The notes below the pieces were generated by a model. The model made no database searches and was not told the origin of the DNA. It worked only from the letters and a program-made list of their open reading frames with translations. A program made the position numbers and the translations under genes. Source: Pseudomonas lalkuanensis (GTDB lineage: Bacteria; Pseudomonadota; Gammaproteobacteria; Pseudomonadales; Pseudomonadaceae). Taken from it: a stretch of DNA of 64,000 nt. Of this stretch, positions 19,202-29,098 are shown piece by piece. The DNA is taken from positions 2,150,001 to 2,214,000 of the forward strand of contig NZ_CP043311.1 of assembly GCF_008807375.1 (NCBI RefSeq), in the 5' to 3' direction. The stretch's first letter is position 1. Each line of letters starts with the position of its first letter.

Positions 19202-21109
19202 TCAGTCCGACGGCTTGCTCAACCAGCGCTGCATGACGCGCAGCAGATCCGCCCGCTTGAAGGGTTTGGCCAGGTAGTCGTTCATCCCCGCGGCCAGGCA
19301 GGCCTCGCGGTCGCCCTGCAGGGCGTTGGCGGTCAGGGCGATAATCGGCAGCGTGGCGCCGCCATTCATCTGGCGAATCTGGCGCGTGGCCTCGTAACCG
19401 TCGAGAACCGGCAGGCGGCAGTCCATGAGGATGGCCGCATAGTGATGGCGCGAGGCCTGATGCACCGCCTGGGCGCCGTCGCCCACCAGGCTCACCTGAT
19501 AGCCGAGGCTGCGCAGCATGGCCTCGATCACGGTCTGGTTCACCGGATTGTCTTCCACCAGCAGTACGTGCTGGCCGGTGCCCGCGCCGTGCCCATGGGC
19601 CTGATCGGTCAGCGTTTCCGAGCTCTGGGGGCGGAAGGGCAGAGGAATCTCCAGGGTGAAGATCGAACCCGAGCCTTCATGGCTCTCGGCGCGCAGGGTG
19701 CCACCCATGCGTTCGGCCAGGGTGCGGGCGATGGGCAGCCCGAGGCCGGTGCCGCCGTAGCGGCGGGAAATCGAGTGATCGGCCTGCTGGAAGGCGTCGA
19801 ACATATGTTCCAGGCGGTCCGGCGGGATGCCGATGCCACTGTCATGTACCGCGCAAGTGAGCCAGAGCACTTCGCTGTCCAGCGCCTGCCAGCGGGTTTC
19901 CACCTTGATGCCGCCTTCTTCGGTGAACTTCAGCGCATTACCCACCAGATTGACCAGGATCTGCCGCAGGCGCGTCGGGTCGCCGTGCACCTCGACCCTC
20001 TCCAGGCCTTCCTGGGTGTCCAGGGTCAGGGTCAGCCCGCGCTGCTGGGCGCTGTGCTGGAACACCTGCACCGAGCCGAGGATCAGGTCCAGAAGGTTGA
20101 AGGGGATGCGCTCCAGTTCCAGCGCGCCACGCTCGATGCGGGAGAAATCGAGGATGTCGTTGATCACCTTCAGCAGGTGCTCGGTGGATTCCGTGGCCAG
20201 CGCCGCGTACTCGGCCTGTTCATCGGTCATCTCGGTGGTTTCCAGCAACTGCAGCATGCCCAGGACACCATTCATGGGGGTGCGCAGTTCGTGGCTCATC
20301 ATGGCCAGGAAATCGGATTTGGCGCGGTTCGCCATTTCCGCTTCCTCGCGCGCCTTGATCAACTGGCCCATCGCCTGCTGCTGCTCCTGGCTGGCCTGTT
20401 CAAGGCCGCTGGCGAGGTTGTTGATGTGGCGACCGAGGTCGCCCAACTCGCTGTCATCTACCACCGGCAAGCTGGCGTTGTAGTTGCCATCCTGGATCGC
20501 CTTGACCGCGTCGCCCATGGCACTGATGGGTTGCGACAGGCGGGTGGCCAGGCGGCGGGCGAGGAGAAAGGTGAGGAGCAGCGCGATCACGGCCAGCACC
20601 GTGGCCTTTAAGAGGATTTCCTGCTGGCGGCTGCTGAAGGCGTCGTTGGACATGCCCACCACGACTCGGCCCAGGTAGTTGCTGTCGTTGCTGCGTCCAT
20701 CGCCCCTGGCATAGGTGCGCCGGGCCTGCAGGTGGAGCTGCTGCTGGATGATGGGCGCGTGGAAGACCTCGACCTGGGTGCCGGTCTTTTCCAGGCTTTC
20801 CTGCTGCTCCAGGTAGACGAGGATATTGTCGGCGCGGTCGCGCACTTCGAGGAAGCGCACATGGGGTGTGCCCAGGCTGGCCTGGAGCAGGCCCTCCAGC
20901 ACTTCCAGATTGCCGGTGACCACACCGTATTCCGCCGCCGGGGCGAGTTGGCTGGCGATCAGCTGGCCGGTGTGGTTCAGCTCCTGGCGCAGGTCCTGCA
21001 AGCGGGCGAAGGTGAAGAAACCGGTGAGCAGCAGGGTCAGTAGCAATGCCGGGCCGAGGCTGATGAGCTGAGTGCGGGTATGGATGTCCCAGCGGCGCCG
21101 CAAGGTCAT
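19202..21109 (-). CDS. Membrane-bound hybrid sensor histidine kinase (PA1611-like)
   Basis: A 635-residue hybrid kinase. A membrane helix (about 14-36), a periplasmic sensor of about 130 residues, a second helix (about 165-187) and HAMP lead into HisKA with His273 in [12 protein letters not shown], a HATPase domain ([16 protein letters not shown]) and a receiver with Asp563 in ILMDCRLP. No C-terminal Hpt domain is present. From memory, in P. aeruginosa the gene beside fabA (PA1611) encodes a kinase that binds RetS in the GacS network. The ATG at 21109 is preferred; an upstream in-frame GTG at 21166 would add a low-complexity Pro/Ser/Thr stretch. Confidence 0.88.
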   Translation of the reverse strand: MTLRRRWDIHTRTQLISLGPALLLTLLLTGFFTFARLQDLRQELNHTGQLIASQLAPAAEYGVVTGNLEVLEGLLQASLGTPHVRFLEVRDRADNILVYLEQQESLEKTGTQVEVFHAPIIQQQLHLQARRTYARGDGRSNDSNYLGRVVVGMSNDAFSSRQQEILLKATVLAVIALLLTFLLARRLATRLSQPISAMGDAVKAIQDGNYNASLPVVDDSELGDLGRHINNLASGLEQASQEQQQAMGQLIKAREEAEMANRAKSDFLAMMSHELRTPMNGVLGMLQLLETTEMTDEQAEYAALATESTEHLLKVINDILDFSRIERGALELERIPFNLLDLILGSVQVFQHSAQQRGLTLTLDTQEGLERVEVHGDPTRLRQILVNLVGNALKFTEEGGIKVETRWQALDSEVLWLTCAVHDSGIGIPPDRLEHMFDAFQQADHSISRRYGGTGLGLPIARTLAERMGGTLRAESHEGSGSIFTLEIPLPFRPQSSETLTDQAHGHGAGTGQHVLLVEDNPVNQTVIEAMLRSLGYQVSLVGDGAQAVHQASRHHYAAILMDCRLPVLDGYEATRQIRQMNGGATLPIIALTANALQGDREACLAAGMNDYLAKPFKRADLLRVMQRWLSKPSD

Positions 21110-21387
21110 AAGTGCGCCGCTCCCTGAGCTGCGGGAGGGGGCGGGCGTCGTGGGGAGGGTGGGCACATCTTCCTATTGCCTCGGTGCAGGGTCATCCGTG
21201 GAGCGGTTCTATGCTGGAACTTTAGTCCCGTTGCGCCCCGTTGCCGGGGGAATTTTTGCTGCGTTGAGGTTGCCGGGGAACCAAGGGGCGCTTCTGGCGC
21301 CAAAAACTGCAGCATCTTAACCGAGGATGGGCGCCTTTCCAGCGCAAAAGGCCCCGGATAGAGGCTGGCTGGCAGGCGGCGCCTCCG

Positions 21388-21393
21388 TATAAT
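21388..21393 (+). promoter_or_regulatory. -10 box of gpsA
   Basis: A perfect TATAAT lies 40 bases before the gpsA start. No convincing -35 is seen 17 bases upstream. The 21167-21432 gap otherwise holds no gene. Confidence 0.55.
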
Positions 21394-21432
21394 GCGCGGA
21401 TTCGCCATTCCTATGGCCTACATGGACCCGTT

Positions 21433-22455
21433 ATGACTGAACAGCAACCCGTTGCGGTGCTCGGCGGCGGCAGCTTCGGCACCGCCATCGCCAACCTGCT
21501 GGCCGAGAACGGCCAGCGCGTACGGCACTGGATGCGCGACCCGGAACAGGCCGAGGCGATCCGTACCCAGCGCGAGAACCCGCGCTACCTCAAGGGTGTG
21601 ACGATCCTCCCCGGCGTAGAGCCGGATACCGACCTGTCCGCCGTACTCGCCGATTGCGAGTTGGTGTTCGTTGCCCTGCCGTCCAGCGCGCTGCGCAAGG
21701 TGCTGGAGCCGGTGGCCGGGCAACTGGCCGGCAAGCTGCTGGTCAGCACCACCAAGGGCATCGAGGCGCAGAGCTTCAAGCTGATGAGCCAGATTCTCGA
21801 AGAAGTGGCCCCCGACGCCCGAATCGGCGTGATTTCCGGCCCCAACCTGGCCAAGGAAATTGCCGACCACGCACTGACCGCCACTGTGGTCGCCAGTGAG
21901 GACGCCGAGCTCTGCAAGCGCGTGCAGTCGGCCCTGCATGGCCGCACCTTCCGTGTCTACGCCAGCCAGGACCGCTTCGGCGTCGAGCTGGGCGGGGCCC
22001 TGAAGAACGTCTACGCCATCATCGCCGGCATGGCCGCCGCGCTGGACATGGGCGAGAACACCAAGAGCATGCTGATCACCCGCGCCCTGGCGGAAATGAC
22101 CCGCTTCGCGGTCAAGCTCGGCGCCAATCCCATGACTTTCCTTGGCCTGGCCGGCGTGGGCGACCTGATCGTCACCTGCTCCTCGCCCAAGAGCCGCAAC
22201 TATCAGGTGGGCTACGCGCTGGGCGAAGGTCTGTCGCTGGAAGACGCCGTGGCGCGCCTGGGCGAGGTGGCCGAAGGCGTCAACACCCTCAAGGTACTCA
22301 AGACCCGTGCCGAAGAGCTGCAGGTCTACATGCCGCTGGTCGCAGGCCTGCATGCCATCCTTTTCGAGGGGCGTACGCTGGCTCAGGTGATCGAACTGCT
22401 GATGCGCGGCGAGCCGAAGACCGACGTAGACTTCATTCCAACCACCGGTTTCTGA
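21433..22455 (+). CDS. gpsA: Glycerol-3-phosphate dehydrogenase [NAD(P)+]
   Basis: A 340-residue enzyme of normal length that reduces dihydroxyacetone phosphate to sn-glycerol 3-phosphate for phospholipid synthesis. The Rossmann motif is [17 protein letters not shown] (about residues 10-26). The catalytic Lys lies in [12 protein letters not shown] and the C-terminal domain has [19 protein letters not shown]. It heads a tight group with a small membrane protein and sixA, 29 bases and a 4-base overlap apart. Confidence 0.97.
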   Translation: MTEQQPVAVLGGGSFGTAIANLLAENGQRVRHWMRDPEQAEAIRTQRENPRYLKGVTILPGVEPDTDLSAVLADCELVFVALPSSALRKVLEPVAGQLAGKLLVSTTKGIEAQSFKLMSQILEEVAPDARIGVISGPNLAKEIADHALTATVVASEDAELCKRVQSALHGRTFRVYASQDRFGVELGGALKNVYAIIAGMAAALDMGENTKSMLITRALAEMTRFAVKLGANPMTFLGLAGVGDLIVTCSSPKSRNYQVGYALGEGLSLEDAVARLGEVAEGVNTLKVLKTRAEELQVYMPLVAGLHAILFEGRTLAQVIELLMRGEPKTDVDFIPTTGF

Positions 22456-22484
22456 TTCACCCTTTCGGACAAGGAGATCCCCCC

Positions 22485-22832
22485 ATGAGTGAAGAGCGCG
22501 AAGATCTGCAGCGCGAGCACATCCTGCTGCGCGTCCTGTGGATGCTCATTTTCGTCATCGTCTGGCAGTTGGCCGAGATCGTCCTCGGCGCCGTGGTGCT
22601 GCTGCAACTCGGCTATCGCGCGTTCTACGGTGCACCCAACGGCGGCCTGCTGTCCTTCGGCGACAGTCTCAGCCAGTACCTGGCGCAGATCGGCCGCTTC
22701 GGCACCTTCAACACCGAAGAGAAGCCCTGGCCCTTCGCCGACTGGCCCGAGGCCCGCGCGCCCCAGGGGGAAGCCGCACACGAAGTACCGCCGGCCGCCC
22801 ACCCTGTGCGTGACGAAGAGCCCAAGCTATGA
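22485..22832 (+). CDS. DUF4389-family membrane protein
   Basis: A 115-residue protein. After a short charged N-terminus (EEREDLQREHILLR) comes one or two hydrophobic helices (about 17-45), then FYGAPNGGLLSFGDSLSQYLAQIGRFGTFNTEEKPWPF region typical of DUF4389, and an acidic tail. Function unknown. AAGGAG precedes the ATG, and the stop overlaps sixA by ATGA, so it is coupled to sixA. Confidence 0.8.
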   Translation: MSEEREDLQREHILLRVLWMLIFVIVWQLAEIVLGAVVLLQLGYRAFYGAPNGGLLSFGDSLSQYLAQIGRFGTFNTEEKPWPFADWPEARAPQGEAAHEVPPAAHPVRDEEPKL

Positions 22833-23293
22833 GGCTCTGGCTGCTGCGCCACGGTGAGGCCGAGCCCCGCGCCGCTACCGATGCGCAGCGCGAACTGACC
22901 CGTCACGGCCGCAAGGATGTGCTGCAGACCGCAGCCGTGCTTGCCGGCCGGCCTCTGGGGGCGATTCTCGCCAGCCCGTACGTCCGGGCGCAGCAGACTG
23001 CCGAACTGGTTCGCGATGCCCTGGGCTTCATTGCCGCTGTCGGAACAGTCCCCTGGTTGACCCCCGACAGCGATCCGCGGGAAGCCCTCGACTTCCTCGC
23101 CGAGCGCGGCGAACAGGACCTCCTGCTGGTCACCCACAACCCCTTCGTCAGTGACCTCGCGGGTTTCCTCATCCACGGCCATCGCCAGGAACCGGTGCCC
23201 ATGGGCACGGCCAGTCTGGCCGAGCTGGAAGGCGATCTGCTGGTGCCCGGCCTGATGTCCCTGCGCACCGTGCATCACGTTCGCCGTCACTGA
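22829..23293 (+). CDS. sixA: Phosphohistidine phosphatase SixA
   Basis: A 154-residue histidine phosphatase. The catalytic RHGEAEP motif is at residues 6-12, SPYVRAQQTAEL holds the conserved Arg, and LLVTHNPFVSDLA the second catalytic His. SixA removes phosphate from histidine in phosphotransfer proteins such as ArcB or the nitrogen PTS. It is translationally coupled to the DUF4389 gene and lies in the gpsA operon. Confidence 0.93.
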   Translation: MRLWLLRHGEAEPRAATDAQRELTRHGRKDVLQTAAVLAGRPLGAILASPYVRAQQTAELVRDALGFIAAVGTVPWLTPDSDPREALDFLAERGEQDLLLVTHNPFVSDLAGFLIHGHRQEPVPMGTASLAELEGDLLVPGLMSLRTVHHVRRH

Positions 23294-23346
23294 CGAATCG
23301 CAACATTTCTTAACTTGCGCCTCCTCCGGGTGCGTGGAATAGTCAC

Positions 23347-23362
23347 CCAAGCAAGTGCTTGG
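23347..23362. promoter_or_regulatory. Palindromic operator candidate before the acyl-CoA synthetase gene
   Basis: CCAAGCAAGTGCTTGG is a perfect 7+2+7 inverted repeat. A weak -35 (TTGCGC at 23315-23320) and -10 (AATAGT at 23338-23343) would put the transcription start inside or next to it, so it is well placed for a repressor. The form suits TetR-type lipid regulators, but the protein is not identified. Confidence 0.55.
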
Positions 23363-23397
23363 TTGTCCCCCACAAAAAGAACAAAGGAGGAGGCCCT

Positions 23398-25065
23398 GTG
23401 GCTGATGCAGTCCGTTTGCCGCTTGAAGTGTTTTTCGATCGTGAGTCCCGTCACCCGAACAAGCGCTACCTGATCCAGCCACTAGGCGGCGGAAGGATCG
23501 AGGAGCTGACCTGGGGGGAAGTAGGCGAGCAGGCCCGCCGGGCCGCCAGTTGGCTGCGGGGGCGCGACCTGCCCCAGGGCAGCCGCATCGCAATCATCTC
23601 CAAGAACTGCGCCCACTGGATCATCGCCGACCTCGCCATCTGGATGGCCGGCCACGTTTCCGTTCCCCTGTATCCCAACCTCACCGCCGAATCGGTCCAG
23701 CAGGTGCTGGCACATTCCGAATCGGCGCTGGCCTTCATCGGCAAGCTCGACGATTGGCCCGCGATGGCGAGTGGCGTGCCCGAGGGCGTTCCAACCATCG
23801 CCCTGCCGATCCACCCGGCCGGTGAGTTCGACTTCAGCTGGGCCGACCTGCAGGCCGCCAACCCGATCCAGGACAGCCCCCGCAGCGCCCCCGACCAGCT
23901 CGCCACCATCATCTATACCTCCGGCACCACCGGCACGCCCAAGGGCGTGATGCACAACTTCAGCAACTTCGCGTTCGCCGCCACCCACGGCATGGACATG
24001 TTCCAGACCGGCGAGGAAGACCGCCTGCTGTCCTACTTGCCGCTGTGCCATGTGGCCGAGCGCATGTTCGTCGAAATGGGTTCGCTCTACGCCGGGCAGA
24101 CGGTGTTCTTCGCCGAAAGCCTGGAAACCTTCCTCGACGACCTGCGCCGTGCCCGGCCGACCGCCATCTTCGGCGTGCCGCGGATCTGGACCAAGTTCCA
24201 GATGGGCGTCTACTCGAAGATGCCGGCGAAGAAGCTCGATCGCATGCTCAGGCTGCCGATCATCGGCCGCATCGTCGGCCGCAAGGTGCTCGCCGGCCTG
24301 GGCCTGGATGCCGTGCGCAACGCCCTGTGCGGCGCAGCGCCAGTGCCCGGGGCGCTGCTGGACTGGTACAAGCGCCTGGGACTGGAAGTGCTGGAGGTCT
24401 ACGGCATGACCGAAAACTGCGGCTACTCCCACCTGTGCCGCAAGGGCGAAGTGATGCCCGGCTGGATCGGCCGCAACAGCCCCGGCGTGGAAGTCCGCAT
24501 CAGCGAGGAGGGCGAGGTGCTGGTACGCAGCGGCGCCACCATGCAGGGCTACTACAAGGACCCGGCGAAGACCGCCGAAACCATTACGGCGGATGGCTAC
24601 CTGCGCACCGGCGACAAGGGCGAGCAGGACGCCAAGGGCAATCTGCGCCTGACCGGGCGCATCAAGGAAATCTTCAAGACCAGCAAGGGCAAGTACGTGG
24701 CCCCGGCGCCCATCGAGAACCGCCTGGCCGTGCACCCGCGTATCGAGCAGGTCTGCGTGGTGGGCGATGGCCTGCCGCAGCCGATGGCGCTTTGCGTGCT
24801 GTCCGAAGTGGGGCGGCAGGAAGCGGCGAACGCTGCCCGCTCCGATCTGGAAATCAGCCTGCGCAGCCTGCTGGAGGAGGTCAATGGAGATCTCGACAAG
24901 CATGAACGCCTGCAGGGGCTGGTGCTGGTCAAGGATGTCTGGGCGGTGGACAACGGCTTCCTCACCCCGACGCTGAAGATCAAGCGCAACATCGTCGAAG
25001 ATGCCTACGGCAAGCGCTTCCCCGAATGGCTCGAACGCCAGGAAGCCGTGGTCTGGCACGAGTGA
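23398..25065 (+). CDS. AMP-binding long-chain acyl-CoA synthetase-like protein
   Basis: A 555-residue member of the ANL superfamily that activates a carboxylate as acyl-AMP and then acyl-CoA. The P-loop-like motif is IIYTSGTTGTPKG (about 176-188), then YGMTEN, and GYLRTGDKG and LTGRIKEIFK at the hinge to the C-terminal domain. The GTG at 23398 has AAAGGAGGAGG before it. Length and motif context favour a long-chain fatty acid substrate. A palindromic operator lies at the promoter, and a YdiI-type thioesterase follows 50 bases downstream, so the two may cycle acyl-CoA. Confidence 0.85.
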   Translation: MADAVRLPLEVFFDRESRHPNKRYLIQPLGGGRIEELTWGEVGEQARRAASWLRGRDLPQGSRIAIISKNCAHWIIADLAIWMAGHVSVPLYPNLTAESVQQVLAHSESALAFIGKLDDWPAMASGVPEGVPTIALPIHPAGEFDFSWADLQAANPIQDSPRSAPDQLATIIYTSGTTGTPKGVMHNFSNFAFAATHGMDMFQTGEEDRLLSYLPLCHVAERMFVEMGSLYAGQTVFFAESLETFLDDLRRARPTAIFGVPRIWTKFQMGVYSKMPAKKLDRMLRLPIIGRIVGRKVLAGLGLDAVRNALCGAAPVPGALLDWYKRLGLEVLEVYGMTENCGYSHLCRKGEVMPGWIGRNSPGVEVRISEEGEVLVRSGATMQGYYKDPAKTAETITADGYLRTGDKGEQDAKGNLRLTGRIKEIFKTSKGKYVAPAPIENRLAVHPRIEQVCVVGDGLPQPMALCVLSEVGRQEAANAARSDLEISLRSLLEEVNGDLDKHERLQGLVLVKDVWAVDNGFLTPTLKIKRNIVEDAYGKRFPEWLERQEAVVWHE

Positions 25066-25115
25066 ATCCGCCTGGCCGGGACTCCGCGTCCCGGCTTCCC
25101 ACAAGGAGTGACCCC

Positions 25116-25559
25116 ATGGGCCTGTGGAATCAACCCCCTGATCTTGCGCAACTCAACGAATCCCTGAAAAACACCATCGGCGAGGGCCTGGATATCCGCT
25201 TCGAGGCCTACGACGACGAATCCCTGACCGCCAGCATGGTGGTCGACCAGCGCACCCACCAACCCTACGGCCTGCTTCACGGCGGCGCTTCGGTGGTGCT
25301 GGCGGAAACCCTGGGCTCTACCGCCAGCTACCTGTGCATCGACACCAGCCGCTTCTATTGTGTCGGCCTGGAAGTCAACGCCAACCACCTGCGCGGTGTG
25401 CGCAGTGGCCGCGTCACCGCCGTTGCCCGGCCGGTGCACCTGGGACGCACGACCCACGTGTGGGACATCCGTCTGGCCGGGGAGGACGGCAAGCCGAGCT
25501 GCATCTCCCGCCTGACCATGGCCATCGTCCCGTTGGGTGCCGAGCCTCCACGGGCATAG
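25116..25559 (+). CDS. YdiI/MenI-type hotdog acyl-CoA thioesterase
   Basis: A 147-residue hotdog thioesterase. PYGLLHGGASVVLAETLGS (about 50-68) matches E. coli YdiI closely, including the catalytic Glu on the helix, and VGLEVNANHLRGVRSGRV follows as in that family. E. coli YdiI hydrolyses 1,4-dihydroxy-2-naphthoyl-CoA and other aryl- and acyl-CoAs. Pseudomonas makes ubiquinone rather than menaquinone, so a general acyl-CoA role beside the synthetase is more likely. AAGGAG precedes the ATG. Confidence 0.88.
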   Translation: MGLWNQPPDLAQLNESLKNTIGEGLDIRFEAYDDESLTASMVVDQRTHQPYGLLHGGASVVLAETLGSTASYLCIDTSRFYCVGLEVNANHLRGVRSGRVTAVARPVHLGRTTHVWDIRLAGEDGKPSCISRLTMAIVPLGAEPPRA

Positions 25560-25624
25560 GGTGGGCTTCAGCCCACCATCGGAGGTCAGACTCGTAGGAT
25601 GGGTGGAGCGAAGCGATACCCATC
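25560..25624. repeat. Pair of short palindromes after the thioesterase gene
   Basis: GGTGGGC-TTCA-GCCCACC (25560-25577) starts at the thioesterase stop and may act as a terminator without T tract. A second inverted repeat, GATGGGT to ACCCATC (25598-25624), follows and has the look of a dispersed GTAGGATGGGTGGAGCG intergenic repeat. Confidence 0.5.
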
Positions 25625-25682
25625 GATCCGCCCCGCAATTTTGTCCAAGAACCACCCGGCGCCAAGGAGTAGAGTGGCGCCC

Positions 25683-26486
25683 ATGGACCAGACTCATCAC
25701 ATCCCCAGCTGCCTGCCCGGCGTTCGCTTGATCGACGCCCAGCACCAGCGTTTCAGCTTCCCCCGGCACTTCCATCTGGAGTACCACCTGGGGCTGGTTG
25801 TGCGTGGCCGGCAGCGCTACCTGCACCAGGGTGAAAGCCACCAGGCCGACACCGGGGATGTGCTGTTGATGGCGCCGGAGCAGATCCACGATGGCGCCGG
25901 CGTCGATGGCCAGGGTTACCAGATCCGCGTGCTGGCCTTTGATCCGCATTGGCTGGACGAAGCCAGCCGCACCCTCAGCGACGACCGCCAGGGCGCGCCG
26001 CGCCTGACCACCAGCATCCTTCGCGACGCCGGACTGCGCGGCCAGTTGCAGGGCCTGCACGGCGCGCTGCTCGAGGGCTCGCGGCTGGAGCAGGAGAGCC
26101 TGCTGTGGCCGGCCCTGGCCAACCTGCTGGGGCGGGGTTCCACCTTGCGTGTCCGCGAACCGGAACAAGGCTTCGACGCGCGTACCTGGGTGCGGTTGCG
26201 GGAATGGCTCGAATCGCGGCTGGACTCGCCACCCTCCCTGGAGGAACTGGCCGCGTTCTGCGGCCTCAGTCCCTGGCAGGCGTTGCGGCGCTTCAACCGC
26301 CAGTGCGGGCTGCCTCCCCACCAGTGGCTGACCCAGTTGCGCCTGGAACGTGCCCTGCCACGCGTGCTGCGCGGTGAGAACCTGAGCGAAGTGGCCCTGG
26401 ACCTGGGCTTCTACGACCAGGCGCATTTCTCGCGGCTGTTCCGCCGTACCTACGGCCTGCCACCGGCGAAGCTGCGCAGCCGCTGA
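25683..26486 (+). CDS. AraC-family transcriptional regulator
   Basis: A 267-residue regulator. The N-terminal cupin-like domain (about 10-95; FPRHFHLEYHLGLVVRGRQRY) is of the AraC ligand-binding type. The C-terminal pair of helix-turn-helix motifs (about 170-265) has SLEELAAFCGLSPWQALRRF and LSEVALDLGFYDQAHFSRLFRRTYGLPPAKLR. A LysE exporter lies 42 bases downstream on the same strand. Such pairs usually sense and export an amino acid or related compound, which is an inference here. Confidence 0.9.
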   Translation: MDQTHHIPSCLPGVRLIDAQHQRFSFPRHFHLEYHLGLVVRGRQRYLHQGESHQADTGDVLLMAPEQIHDGAGVDGQGYQIRVLAFDPHWLDEASRTLSDDRQGAPRLTTSILRDAGLRGQLQGLHGALLEGSRLEQESLLWPALANLLGRGSTLRVREPEQGFDARTWVRLREWLESRLDSPPSLEELAAFCGLSPWQALRRFNRQCGLPPHQWLTQLRLERALPRVLRGENLSEVALDLGFYDQAHFSRLFRRTYGLPPAKLRSR

Positions 26487-26528
26487 GCCGCCCATAGCGC
26501 TGAATCCCCCCGATCCTGGAGAACTTCC

Positions 26529-27179
26529 ATGCAGGAGACTTCCGTCTTGCTGTCGTTGGCGGCCGTGTTCGCCATCGCCCTGGTCAGCCCCGGCCCCGAC
26601 GTCGCGCTGGTGGTCCGCACCGCCGTGCACCAGGGGCGCCGCGCCGGCTTGCTCAGTGCCCTGGGTCTCGCCTGCGGCATCCTCATCCACGGCATCCTGG
26701 TGCTGACGGGCGTGGCCTTGCTGGTCAGCCGTTCGCCCATCCTCTTCGACCTGTTGCAACTGCTGGGAGCGAGCTACCTCGGCTGGCTCGGCGTCGGTGC
26801 CGTGGGCAGCTGGTTCCGGCGCGGGCAGGGCGATAGGGGAACCCTCGGCGGTGAACTGTCATCTTCCCGCCTGGGGCCCTGGCTGCGCGGCCTGGCCACC
26901 AACCTGTCCAACCCCAAGGCGCTGGTGTTTTTCCTTGCCCTGCTGACGGGACTGATTCCGGCGGATATGTCCGCCGCCGGCAAGTTCGGCGCCGCCGCGA
27001 TCCTCTTCGGCATGGGCCTGGGCTGGTTCAGCCTGCTGGGGCTGGTGCTCACCCGCGCCAGCAACCAGCAGCGCCTGCTGCGTGCGGCCCCGGCCATCGA
27101 CCTGGCCTGCGGACTGGTGTTCCTGCTGGTGGCCCTGGGGCTGGCGGGGCGACTACTGGCACCGGGCTTATGGCAATAG
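26529..27179 (+). CDS. LysE/RhtB-family exporter
   Basis: A 216-residue inner membrane protein with about six helices. The N-terminal SPGPDVALVVRTAVHQGRRAGLLSALGLACG is the LysE/RhtB signature, and NLSNPKALVFFLALL follows in the middle. The family exports amino acids such as lysine, threonine or homoserine. It is directly downstream of an AraC regulator, which probably controls it. The substrate is unknown. Confidence 0.92.
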   Translation: MQETSVLLSLAAVFAIALVSPGPDVALVVRTAVHQGRRAGLLSALGLACGILIHGILVLTGVALLVSRSPILFDLLQLLGASYLGWLGVGAVGSWFRRGQGDRGTLGGELSSSRLGPWLRGLATNLSNPKALVFFLALLTGLIPADMSAAGKFGAAAILFGMGLGWFSLLGLVLTRASNQQRLLRAAPAIDLACGLVFLLVALGLAGRLLAPGLWQ

Positions 27180-27264
27180 CGCCATCATCACTGGCGGTTA
27201 CAGTCATTGCCGCGCTCGCGGGGCTGCCGGAGAATCTCCTGCATTCCCCGACGAGCTGGACGCC

Positions 27265-28071
27265 ATGTCGCACACCATCTTCTTCGCCCATGCCAACGGC
27301 TTCCCTTCGGCCACCTACGGCAAGCTGTTCTCCGCCCTGGCGCCGGACTTCCGCGTCGAGCACCTGGAGCAGCACGGCCACGACCCGCGCTTCCCGGTGA
27401 ACGACAACTGGGAAAACCTGGTGGACGAACTCATCCATCACCTGCAAGGACGTGGCGAGCCGGTGTGGGGGCTGGGGCACTCTCTCGGCGGCGTCCTGCA
27501 TTACCACGCCGCGCTGCGCAGGCCCGACCTCTATCGCGGCGTGGTGATGCTGGATTCGCCGGTGCTGACCCTGGCCGACCGCATCGTCATCCGCGCCGCC
27601 AAGCGCTTCGGCTTCATCGACCGTATCACTCCCGCCGGCCGCACCCTCGGCCGACGCGAAGAGTTCAGCGATTTCAGCGAAGCCCGCGACTATTTCGCCG
27701 GCAAGACCCTGTTCCGCCGCTTCGACCCCGAGTGCCTGGACGCCTACGTCCGCCATGGCCTGGCGCGTCAGGGAGAATCCCTGCGGCTGAAGTTCGACGC
27801 CGCCACCGAAATCAACATCTACCGCAGCGTGCCCCATCGCATTCCGGGCAAGCCGCAGCAGCTCAAGGTGCCCCTGGCACTGGTGCGCGGCCGCCACAGC
27901 AGGGTGGTGCTGCCGCACCATGCGCGTCTGGTGAAACGGGTGCCGCAAGGGGAGTACCTGTCTTTGCCCGGCGGGCACATGTTCCCCCTGGAACGCCCGC
28001 AGGAAACCGCCGAATTGCTCAAATCCGTATTCGGCCGCTGGGACGGCCGCCGCCAGGAGGCCACTGCATGA
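27265..28071 (+). CDS. Alpha/beta hydrolase
   Basis: A 268-residue alpha/beta hydrolase. FFAHANGFPSATY gives the oxyanion-hole region, GHSLGGVLHYHAALR the nucleophile elbow, and LPGGHMFPLERP the catalytic His. No signal peptide. The ribosome-binding site is weak; GAGCTGG is the only candidate. It overlaps the next hydrolase by ATGA. From memory the pair corresponds to PA1621-PA1622. The substrate is unknown. Confidence 0.87.
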   Translation: MSHTIFFAHANGFPSATYGKLFSALAPDFRVEHLEQHGHDPRFPVNDNWENLVDELIHHLQGRGEPVWGLGHSLGGVLHYHAALRRPDLYRGVVMLDSPVLTLADRIVIRAAKRFGFIDRITPAGRTLGRREEFSDFSEARDYFAGKTLFRRFDPECLDAYVRHGLARQGESLRLKFDAATEINIYRSVPHRIPGKPQQLKVPLALVRGRHSRVVLPHHARLVKRVPQGEYLSLPGGHMFPLERPQETAELLKSVFGRWDGRRQEATA

Positions 28072-28931
28072 CTGCCCAGGTCCAGGAAATCCGCCTCAAC
28101 CTGCCCCATATCGAACTGGCCGCGCACCTCCACGGTCCGGAAGACGGCCAGCCGGTGATCGCCCTGCATGGCTGGCTGGACAACGCCAACAGCTTTTCCC
28201 GCCTGGCGCCGCGCTTGCCGGGCCTGCGCATCGTCGCCCTGGATTTCGCCGGCCACGGGTTGTCCGCCCACCGCGCGCCCGGCGCCAGCTACCTGTTGTG
28301 GGACTACGCCGCCGACGTGCTGCTGGTGGCCGAACAACTGGGTTGGGAGCGTTTCTCCCTGCTGGGCCACTCCATGGGCGCGATCGTCTCGGTGATGCTG
28401 GCCGGCGCCATGCCGGAGCGGGTCGAGCGCCTGGCCCTGATCGACGGCCTGATGCCCTACACCGGCGAAGCCGAGCAGGCCCCGGCCAAGCTGGGTGAGG
28501 CGCTGCGCGCGCAACTCGCCCTGGCCGGCAAGCGCAAGCCGGTCTACGCAGCGATCGATCGCGCAGTCGAGGCGCGCATGCACGGCACCGGCGGAGTCAG
28601 CCGCGAGGCCGCCGAGCTGCTCGCCGAACGTGGCCTGATGCCGGTGTCCGGCGGCTATACCTGGCGCACCGACAGCCGCCTGACGCTGCCGTCGCCACTG
28701 CGCCTCACCCGTGCCCATGCCCTGGCTTTCGCCCAGGCCGTGAAGTGCCCGGCCATGCTGGTGCTGGCCGAGCAGGGTCTGCTGCACACCGAGCCCAGGT
28801 TCGCGGGGCTGGTGGAAGGGCTGGCGCTAGAGGTGCGCCGCCTGCCCGGCAAACATCACCTGCACCTGGACGACGAGGCCGGCGCCCAGGCCGTAGCAGA
28901 CTGTTTCAATCCCTTCTTTGCCGTTCCTTGA
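28068..28931 (+). CDS. Alpha/beta hydrolase
   Basis: A 287-residue alpha/beta hydrolase of the epoxide hydrolase/esterase-like group. VIALHGWLDNANSFSRLAPRL is the oxyanion-hole region, LGHSMGAIVSVMLAG the nucleophile elbow with Ser, and GKHHLHLDDEAGA the His near the C-terminus. AGGAGG precedes the ATG in the coding end of the upstream hydrolase, so translation is coupled. The following 28932-29098 holds no gene. The substrate is unknown. Confidence 0.88.
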   Translation: MTAQVQEIRLNLPHIELAAHLHGPEDGQPVIALHGWLDNANSFSRLAPRLPGLRIVALDFAGHGLSAHRAPGASYLLWDYAADVLLVAEQLGWERFSLLGHSMGAIVSVMLAGAMPERVERLALIDGLMPYTGEAEQAPAKLGEALRAQLALAGKRKPVYAAIDRAVEARMHGTGGVSREAAELLAERGLMPVSGGYTWRTDSRLTLPSPLRLTRAHALAFAQAVKCPAMLVLAEQGLLHTEPRFAGLVEGLALEVRRLPGKHHLHLDDEAGAQAVADCFNPFFAVP

Positions 28932-29098
28932 CTTGCACCCGCCAACCGGGAAGGCTGGCGGCTTTTGGTCAGGGAACAGCAGGATGGTCGACCTGTTCGA
29001 CGCCGTTGCGCAGGGGGCGCCTTCGGTGGGGCGCGGCAGGAAAAGACCGGAAAGCTGGTCCAGACTGCTCACTCCAGGACATATCGTTAAGGATGCGC

